37,119 nt of DNA, from NCBI GenBank assembly GCA_003134595.1, contig PLBS01000093.1, positions 15,068-52,186 on the forward strand, read 5' to 3'. A program made the translations under genes and the position numbers. Every line of letters begins with the position of its first letter. Position 1 is the first letter of the stretch. The stretch is from Gallionella sp. Its GTDB lineage: Bacteria > Pseudomonadota > Gammaproteobacteria > Burkholderiales > Gallionellaceae. Shown piece after piece: positions 31,986-37,119 of this stretch. Under the pieces are notes generated by a model. It saw nothing but the letters and a program-made list of their open reading frames with translations. It searched no databases and had not been told where the DNA came from.

Positions 31986-32698
31986 ACTGCTGTTGTATAG
32001 ACTTCCTGCACGTCATCCAAGTCCTCCAGCGCGTCCAACAGCCTCTGCATTTTCACCGCATCATCGCCGGTGAAGATCACTTCGTTGGCGGGTTTCATGA
32101 TGACTTCGGCAAACTCCGCTTTATAGCCTGCCGCTTCCAATGCCTGTTTCACATTGACGAAATCATGCGGCGTAGTCGTCACTTCGATGCTGCCGTCGTC
32201 ATTGCTAACGATATCTTCCGCGCCCGCATCCAGCGCGACTTCCATCAAGCCGTTCTCGTCCGTGCCGGGGGCGAAGATCATTTGCCCGCAATGCGTGAAC
32301 AGGAATGACACCGAACCGTCGGTGCCGAGATTGCCGCCATTCTTGGAGAAGGCATGGCGCACATCGGCGACGGTGCGGGTCTTGTTGTCGGTCATGCAGT
32401 CCACCATCACCGCCGCGCCGTTTATGCCGTAGCCTTCGTAGCGCAACTCCTGATACTCCACGCCTTCCAGCTCGCCGCTGCCGCGCTTGATGGCGCGTTC
32501 GACGTTGTCCTTGGGCATATTGTTGGAGTAAGCCTTGTCCATCGCCAGGCGCAGGCGCGGATTGCCATCCGGGTCGCCGCCGCCCAGCCGTGCCGCCACG
32601 GTGATTTCCTTGATCAATCGCGTGAAAACTTTACCGCGCTTGGCATCCTGCTTGCCCTTGCGGTGTTGGATGTTTGCCCATTTGCTATGTCCTGCCAT
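31973..32698 (-). CDS. yebC: YebC/PmpR family protein
   Basis: 241 aa from [20 protein letters not shown] (ATG 32698, GGGGA about 6 nt upstream); the track start adds 20 residues from upstream repeat DNA. All three family domains are there: the N-terminal helical domain, [33 protein letters not shown], and [20 protein letters not shown]. YebC-type proteins act as transcriptional regulators in some species and as translation factors that relieve ribosome stalling at proline-rich stretches in others. The gene order yebC-ruvC-ruvA is the common proteobacterial one. The last codons (VIED-stop) fall in a palindromic repeat. Confidence 0.96.
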   Translation of the reverse strand: MAGHSKWANIQHRKGKQDAKRGKVFTRLIKEITVAARLGGGDPDGNPRLRLAMDKAYSNNMPKDNVERAIKRGSGELEGVEYQELRYEGYGINGAAVMVDCMTDNKTRTVADVRHAFSKNGGNLGTDGSVSFLFTHCGQMIFAPGTDENGLMEVALDAGAEDIVSNDDGSIEVTTTPHDFVNVKQALEAAGYKAEFAEVIMKPANEVIFTGDDAVKMQRLLDALEDLDDVQEVYTTAVIED

Positions 32699-32746
32699 AC
32701 TGTTCCCCGAAAAAACCAGCAAAAAAATCCACATTTCATCCCAACT

Positions 32747-32853
32747 GCTGCGTTGCATAAAAAATATCTTGCTTACATATAACCCATATGCGGCGCGGCG
32801 AAATTTTTTCCGCGTCTTGCATTTGGGCGAACTCTGAATTTTTAGAGGTTCCC
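32747..32853 (+). repeat. 107-bp dispersed repeat, copy 1
   Basis: Runs from GCTGCGTTGC through CTTGCTTACATAT, CATATGCGGCGCGGCG, AATTTTTTCCGCG, CTTGCATTTGGGCGAACTCT and GAATTTTTAGAGG to TTCCC. The inverted copy at 37005-37111 is about 88-90% identical. It lies between the divergent yebC and parA genes, so it probably contributes to their promoter region. Confidence 0.9.
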
Positions 32854-32880
32854 TAAATAATTATTAGGTTCCCTAAATAA
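32846..32880. repeat. Two exact 15-bp direct repeats upstream of parA
   Basis: AGGTTCCCTAAATAA occurs at 32846-32860 and 32866-32880, a 20-bp period. Spacing of two helical turns would suit a DNA-binding protein, and the repeats lie 75-110 bp before the parA start, but no binder is known. Confidence 0.6.
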
Positions 32881-32954
32881 AAAGTTCCGCGATGGTATCA
32901 TTTCCACCTGTTTAACCCAATATTTAGACCTCTCCGAGGAAAGGTATAGACGCA

Positions 32955-33569
32955 ATGAAAACAATTTTGATCGCAAATCCAAAGGGCGGCAGCGGCAAAA
33001 CCACGCTGTCGGTCAACATTGCCGGATTTCTGGCCAATCGCGGTCAGCGCGTGGCCCTGCTCGACCTCGATCGCCAACAATCCGCCTCGCTGTGGCTCGC
33101 CATGCGCCCTGACAATCTCCCTCAGATACGAACACTGGAATCGAAAAAAGAGGAAGCACACCGCAACGACTGGCTGGTGATCGATTCACCCGCCGGCCTG
33201 CATGGCAAGAACCTCGCCCATGCCCTCAAGCTTGCCAGCAAAATCATCGTGCCCGTCGCCCCGTCTTTATTCGATCTGCAAGCCAGCCGCGACTTCCTGC
33301 AAACACTGGCCGAAGAAAAGAAAGTGCGCAGCAGCAAGTGCCACATCGGCATAGTCGGCATGCGCATGGAGATGCGTACCAAAGCCGCCTGGGCGCTGGA
33401 ACATTTTCTCGCCACCCTTGATCTGCCGATACTCGCTTACCTGCGCGAGACACAGGTCTACGTGAACGCCGCCTTTGAGGGGAAATCCCTGTTCGACCTG
33501 CCGCCCTACCTCGCCGAGCGCGAGCTCGAACAATGGGCGTTTCTGCAGGACTGGCTGGATAAGGATTAG
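32955..33569 (+). CDS. Orphan ParA-family ATPase
   Basis: 204 aa. The deviant Walker A KGGSGKTT (10-17) with its signature first Lys, the switch-I-like [13 protein letters not shown], Walker [15 protein letters not shown] and [20 protein letters not shown] place it in the small ParA/MinD superfamily. The usual DNA-binding N-terminal domain of plasmid ParA is missing, as in chromosomal orphans that position cytoplasmic or polar cargo. No parB, chemotaxis or cellulose gene is adjacent, so the cargo is unknown. AGGAAAGG lies about 10 nt upstream of the ATG. It converges with the RquA-like gene. Confidence 0.9.
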   Translation: MKTILIANPKGGSGKTTLSVNIAGFLANRGQRVALLDLDRQQSASLWLAMRPDNLPQIRTLESKKEEAHRNDWLVIDSPAGLHGKNLAHALKLASKIIVPVAPSLFDLQASRDFLQTLAEEKKVRSSKCHIGIVGMRMEMRTKAAWALEHFLATLDLPILAYLRETQVYVNAAFEGKSLFDLPPYLAERELEQWAFLQDWLDKD

Positions 33570-33613
33570 CCGCGCATATCCTCGTGACGCTGACGGTAGC
33601 GAGTCAGGTGGGT

Positions 33614-34336
33614 TCAGCGTGCTGCGATATTGAAACGCATGATGCGGTAAAAACCCGCGAAGCAATGTTCAATGCCGGGTTTACCATTCAACGCTTTGCC
33701 GTTCTGCCTGAGCGCATCGTTTAATTTTGCCGCCACGTCTTCCTGCCAAAATCCCGGCAGGAAAGGTTCGAGACGTCCAAGCAGCCAACGGAATGGCACG
33801 AAGCGATACAGCCAGTGCCGCTGCGGGGTTGCGGCATATTCCGTGATCAGCACCGAGCCGCCCGGACGCACCACGCGCGCGATTTCGGCGTAAGCTTTGT
33901 GCCGCGCTGCGGTGGGCATTTCGTGGAATAAAAAGATGACGATGACCTGATCGAATGCGTCGTTGCGATAGGCCAGACATTCTGCGTTCATGCGCGCCAG
34001 ATGGCAGCGATCCGCGACATGCAGCGTCTTGCGCCGCGCCAATTGCAATTGGCCGGTAGCGATGTCGCACAAGTGAATTTCATTACGGGTGTTGGACAGC
34101 AGCGACGGCGTGAATTTGCCGTACACGCAGGTCAGTTGCAGCAGCTTCGCGTCCGGCCTGGTCTCGACTTGCGCCAGTGTTTTTTTCAGCAGCCGGTCGT
34201 ATTGACCGAACAGAATGGCGTTGATGACGGGTTGATGATCGAAGAACCAGATGCTCCAGCGCCACAGATACGCCCACCAGTAATAGCGCGCGAGATACTC
34301 GGGCACCCCGTCGAGAAATTTTTTGTATAGGCGCAT
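33614..34336 (-). CDS. rquA: RquA-like methyltransferase-family protein (rhodoquinone biosynthesis)
   Basis: 240 aa. VPEYLARYYWWAYLWRWSIW, FFDHQPVINAILFGQYDRLL, LLQLTCVYGKFTPSLLSN and FDQVIVIFLFHEMPTAARHK match what I recall of RquA: a YL...YWWAY start, a (V)NxILxGxxxRL segment and a VYG in place of the normal glycine-rich SAM motif I (DxGxGxG). RquA converts ubiquinone to rhodoquinone by adding an amino group, and uses SAM as amino donor despite its methyltransferase ancestry. Rhodoquinone supports anaerobic fumarate reduction. The assignment rests on motif recall; a divergent class I methyltransferase is the alternative. No other quinone gene is adjacent. Confidence 0.7.
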   Translation of the reverse strand: MRLYKKFLDGVPEYLARYYWWAYLWRWSIWFFDHQPVINAILFGQYDRLLKKTLAQVETRPDAKLLQLTCVYGKFTPSLLSNTRNEIHLCDIATGQLQLARRKTLHVADRCHLARMNAECLAYRNDAFDQVIVIFLFHEMPTAARHKAYAEIARVVRPGGSVLITEYAATPQRHWLYRFVPFRWLLGRLEPFLPGFWQEDVAAKLNDALRQNGKALNGKPGIEHCFAGFYRIMRFNIAAR

Positions 34337-34376
34337 ACCGGCACGTAAATCGGGGGGCGATCGATTAAAGGAACAA

Positions 34377-34988
34377 CTAAAAGTTTTGCTTGTCCTTGTT
34401 TTCTTCCATCGCAGTCCTTAGATTTTTCATGCAAACGGACAGCTTATCGGCTTCGCCCTGGTCTAGCCGCTTATCGAACTGGAATACGTCATCCGGGCCA
34501 TCCTCATTTCTATTAAGCCCGACCCTGAATCCTTCATGCGATATCGCGACCAACAAATCCACGGTGCTGGCGAATTCCGCTGACACCATATAGGCGTCGC
34601 TATGCGACGACTCGCCGTTTTTATAAATCAGCGGTTCCTTCCCCGAATCGGGTTTGATCCAGGCCTTCCGGATCTTTCCGATGTTTGCATAGGTGATCTT
34701 GCCGTCCTGTAACAGAGGAATACCGTCCTTCACGTTTACTTTTCTGGCGACCACTTTGATCACCCCGAAGGTGGCCCCCGTTCCCTTCATGAACACAGTG
34801 ATCAACACATTGAGCCACAAGTCGTCCCTGGTCTCCCCGGTTGCTCTCAACCCGCACCCCGTTTGCCGGCCATCACCGAAATAATCGACCACCGCCAGGT
34901 TCTGGTTCAACGGGATTACCGGAGCGGATGAATCTGCAAGTGCATGCGCAGATAACAGCACGCCGAAGAGAAGAACCCAATATTTCAT
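34377..34988 (-). CDS. Periplasmic hypothetical protein
   Basis: 203 aa with a clear signal peptide (MKYWVLLFGVLLSAHALADS). The mature part has GDGRQTGCGLRATGETRDDL, WLNVLITVFMKGTGATFGVI, KAWIKPDSGKEPLI and DAYMVSAEFASTVDLLVAIS. Two Cys (in TGCGLRA and SVCMKNL) may form a disulfide. I do not recognise a family. AAGGAG lies about 8 nt before the ATG. It is followed on the same strand, after 40 nt, by the RquA-like gene, but joint function is not implied. Confidence 0.75.
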   Translation of the reverse strand: MKYWVLLFGVLLSAHALADSSAPVIPLNQNLAVVDYFGDGRQTGCGLRATGETRDDLWLNVLITVFMKGTGATFGVIKVVARKVNVKDGIPLLQDGKITYANIGKIRKAWIKPDSGKEPLIYKNGESSHSDAYMVSAEFASTVDLLVAISHEGFRVGLNRNEDGPDDVFQFDKRLDQGEADKLSVCMKNLRTAMEENKDKQNF

Positions 34989-35080
34989 TTACCCGCTCCT
35001 TATGCTTTATTCGTAACGGGCAAAGGTTAGCATAATTGGAGTTCGGGCATCACTTGTTGGCGGGCAGAATGCCCGCGCGT

Positions 35081-35209
35081 TTATCCCAATTCGCAATAGA
35101 AGCGAGAACAAGGCGGCAAGGATGAGGCGACGAAGACAGTACAGTTAGTACGGCTAGGTGCTGAAGACGCAGCCAACACAGTTATCGCTTCTATTGCGAA
35201 TTGGGATTA
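35081..35209. mobile_element. 125-bp MITE-like element abutting the ychF stop
   Basis: Perfect 22-bp terminal inverted repeats, TCCCAATTCGCAATAGAAGC plus GA (35084-35105) and its reverse complement (35185-35206), enclose 79 bp with no coding capacity. TTA flanks both ends (35081-35083 and 35207-35209), fitting a 3-bp target duplication or a TA target. The right-hand TTA is the ychF stop codon on the minus strand. Confidence 0.8.
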
Positions 35210-36298
35210 GACGTTGAAGCGGAAGTGCATCACATCGCCGTCCTGCACGACATACTCCTTGCCTTCCACACGCATCTTGCCGGCATCCTTCGCGCCCTGT
35301 TCGCCTTTGTATTTCACAAAGTCGTCAAAGGCAATCACTTCTGCGCGAATAAAACCGCGCTCAAAGTCGTTGTGGATCACGCCCGCCGCCTGCGGGGCAG
35401 TGTCGCCTTTGTGGATGGTCCAGGCGCGCACTTCCTTCACGCCGGCGGTGAAATAAGTTTGCAGTCCGAGCAGGTTATAGCCGGTGCGGATCAGGCGATT
35501 CAGGCCGGGTTCTGCCAGACCGGCATCGGTCAGGAATTCCATTTTGTCTGCATCGGACAGCTCGGCAATCTCCGCTTCCAGTGCGGCGCAAATCGGCACC
35601 ACCGGCGCGCCTTCCTTGGCCGCGAATTCTTCCAGGCGGGTCAGCAGCGGGTTGTTGCTGAAGCCACCCTCCGCGACGTTGGCGACATACATGGCGGGCT
35701 TGATGGTGAGCAGGCACAGCGGCTTGAGCAGGGCGAGTTGGTCGGCATCCAGCTTCAGCATGCGCGCCGGTTTGCCTTCGTTCAAATGGGCGGATACTTG
35801 CTCCAGTAACACGCCGAGTTTGGCAGCTTCCTTGTCGCCGGATCGCGATTGCTTGTTGTTGCGTTGCTGCGCTTTTTCCACGGTGGCGAGGTCGGCCAGC
35901 GCGAGTTCGGTGATGATGGTTTCGATGTCGGCAATCGGGTCGATCTTCCCCGCGACGTGAATCACGTTGTCGTCCTCGAAGCAGCGCACCACGTTCAGGA
36001 TGCCGTCCGTCTCGCGGATGTTGGCGAGAAACTGGTTGCCCAGTCCTTCGCCCTTGGATGCCCCGGCGACCAATCCGGCGATGTCGACGAATTCGGTGAT
36101 CGCATGCTGCATGCGTTGCGGCTTGACGATCTCCGCCAGCGCTGCCATGCGCGCATCCGGCACTTCGACGATGCCGACGTTCGGCTCAATGGTGCAGAAC
36201 GGATAGTTCTCCGCCGCGATGCCCGCCTTGGTCAGCGCATTGAACAAGGTGGATTTGCCCACGTTAGGCAGTCCGACGATTCCGCATTTCAAACTCAT
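35207..36298 (-). CDS. ychF: Redox-regulated ATPase YchF (Obg family)
   Basis: 363 aa, full length. The G1 motif [18 protein letters not shown], switch region [20 protein letters not shown], an NKQ-like NVAEGGF region in place of NKxD (YchF binds ATP better than GTP), and the C-terminal TGS domain ([40 protein letters not shown]) are present. YchF associates with ribosomes and lowers resistance to oxidative stress. It lies 111 bp downstream of pth on the same strand, the usual betaproteobacterial order. Its stop codon is shared with the edge of the MITE-like element. Confidence 0.97.
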   Translation of the reverse strand: MSLKCGIVGLPNVGKSTLFNALTKAGIAAENYPFCTIEPNVGIVEVPDARMAALAEIVKPQRMQHAITEFVDIAGLVAGASKGEGLGNQFLANIRETDGILNVVRCFEDDNVIHVAGKIDPIADIETIITELALADLATVEKAQQRNNKQSRSGDKEAAKLGVLLEQVSAHLNEGKPARMLKLDADQLALLKPLCLLTIKPAMYVANVAEGGFSNNPLLTRLEEFAAKEGAPVVPICAALEAEIAELSDADKMEFLTDAGLAEPGLNRLIRTGYNLLGLQTYFTAGVKEVRAWTIHKGDTAPQAAGVIHNDFERGFIRAEVIAFDDFVKYKGEQGAKDAGKMRVEGKEYVVQDGDVMHFRFNV

Positions 36299-36321
36299 GG
36301 TTTATCTCTTTCTAAAAAATC

Positions 36322-36410
36322 AGGTTCAAGGCTCAAGGGGCAAGGGACAAGGTTTTGACTCAGCGGAACATCGAGTTTTTCTTGAACCTTTCTCCTTGCG
36401 CCTTGGACCT
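36322..36410. repeat. (CAAGG)n palindromic element between pth and ychF
   Basis: AGGTTCAAGGCTCAAGGGG at 36322 pairs imperfectly with CTCCTTGCGCCTTGGACCT ending at 36410. The last base is the first base of the pth stop codon (on the plus strand). Confidence 0.6.
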
Positions 36411-36994
36411 CAATTGCTATGCAGCTTCAACATCGCCGCTTCGGTTTTTCCTTCGATGACCAGATGCGCGATGTTCTGCGCTTGCTGCATGGCCTCGTCT
36501 ATCAGTTCGCGTTCTTCGCGGAGCGGATCGTTCAACACGTAGTTGGTCACTTCGGTACGATCACCGGGATGACCGATGCCGACGCGCAGCCGCCAAAAAT
36601 CCTTGCTGCCGAGATGCGCGATGATATCTTTCAGCCCGTTGTGTCCGCCGTGCCCGCCGCCCATTTTCAGGCGCGCCACACCCGGCGGCAGATCCAGCTC
36701 GTCATGCACGACCAGCATTTCTGCCGGTTCGATCTTGTAGAACTGCACCAGCGCGCCGACGGCCCGGCCGCTCACATTCATGAAGGTTTGCGGTTTGAGC
36801 AGCAACACTTCATGTCCGTGCAACTGGCCGCGCGCAGTCAAGCCGTGAAATTTTGTCTCGTTCTTGAAGCTCAGCTTTTGCAGGCGCGCAAGCTCATCCA
36901 CCCACCGGAAGCCGACGTTATGCCGGGTGGTTTCATATTCGCGTCCGGGGTTGCCCAGACCAACAATCAAACGTATCGCAGTCATGCCGTTCAT
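36410..36994 (-). CDS. pth: Peptidyl-tRNA hydrolase
   Basis: 194 aa. [20 protein letters not shown] with catalytic His25, [40 protein letters not shown] and [20 protein letters not shown] are all conserved. The enzyme frees tRNA from prematurely released peptidyl-tRNA. Either the ATG at 36994 or the one at 36985 (MTAIRLIVG) could be the start; AGG lies near the first. The 107-bp repeat begins 10 nt upstream, so the promoter or read-through from the usual upstream rplY gene must pass through the repeat. Confidence 0.97.
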   Translation of the reverse strand: MNGMTAIRLIVGLGNPGREYETTRHNVGFRWVDELARLQKLSFKNETKFHGLTARGQLHGHEVLLLKPQTFMNVSGRAVGALVQFYKIEPAEMLVVHDELDLPPGVARLKMGGGHGGHNGLKDIIAHLGSKDFWRLRVGIGHPGDRTEVTNYVLNDPLREERELIDEAMQQAQNIAHLVIEGKTEAAMLKLHSN

Positions 36995-37004
36995 GGAGCC
37001 TGAA

Positions 37005-37111
37005 GGGAGCCTCTAAAAATTCAGAGTTCGCCCAAATGCAAGGCGCGGAAAAAATTCCGCCGCGCCGCATATGATCGATATGTAAGCAAGGAATTTTTTT
37101 CGCAACGCAGC
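37005..37111 (-). repeat. 107-bp dispersed repeat, copy 2 (inverted)
   Basis: The reverse complement of 32747-32853 with about a dozen differences, from GGGAGCCTCTAAAAATTCAG to GCAACGCAGC at the window end. With copy 1 it brackets about 4.15 kb (parA to pth). Confidence 0.9.
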
Positions 37112-37119
37112 ATAACCAG

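Noticed and set aside
35060-35076. GCGGGCA-GAA-TGCCCGC hairpin as a terminator for ychF
   Set aside because: No T-tract on the relevant strand and it lies beyond the MITE-like element; left as a simple palindrome.

Overview
The window looks like chromosomal DNA of a betaproteobacterium, probably a Gallionellaceae-type iron oxidiser (Sideroxydans/Gallionella relatives). This rests on two tandem Cyc2-like fused cytochrome-porin genes, a betaproteobacterial set of housekeeping genes (rpoH, hslR, yebC-ruvC-ruvA, ychF, pth) and many short palindromic repeats between genes. No rRNA, tRNA, CRISPR array, prophage or complete insertion sequence was found. The taxonomic call is inference from gene content, not from a marker-gene search.

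Layout. 1-254: 5' end of rpoH on the minus strand, with a CIRCE-type operator lying on its promoter. 594-3534: two tandem genes for c-type monoheme cytochromes fused to outer-membrane barrels, closed by a strong terminator. 3699-7171: a YajD-like HNH protein, a 32-aa basic protein, a RIO1-type kinase and an MsbA-like ABC exporter. 7340-9233: a periplasmic DsbA-like thioredoxin fold converging on an Old Yellow Enzyme. 9622-12690: small proteins, a His/Met-rich Spy/CpxP-like protein and hslR. 12774-18228, nearly all minus strand: an unknown outer-membrane protein, an FGE-fold protein lacking the catalytic cysteines, a ten-repeat Sel1 protein and two hypotheticals. 18651-25414: tpm, an exported phytochelatin-synthase-like peptidase, a GAF-PAS-GGDEF cyclase, a GldC homologue, a periplasmic peroxiredoxin, an exported methyltransferase-fold protein and an SDR.

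25530-29722 is a compact plus-strand cluster: a 48-aa membrane protein, a sensor protein with intact GGDEF and EAL motifs, an outer-membrane barrel and a cupredoxin. It is bracketed by an approximately 80-bp direct repeat that carries the 3' end of the SDR gene. 29875-36994: a DUF2007 protein, ruvA, ruvC, yebC, an orphan ParA, an RquA-like methyltransferase, a periplasmic hypothetical, ychF and pth. The last block, from upstream of yebC to upstream of pth, is bracketed by inverted copies of a 107-bp repeat.

Functional themes are outer-membrane electron transfer, envelope stress and metal handling (CIRCE/rpoH, Spy-like, DsbA-like, peroxiredoxin, cupredoxin, phytochelatin-synthase-like), c-di-GMP signalling and possible rhodoquinone synthesis. 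The most novel feature is a dispersed 62-63-nt repeat with three full copies at 3551, 14116 and 31185. Its nested hairpin keeps pairing through compensatory base changes.
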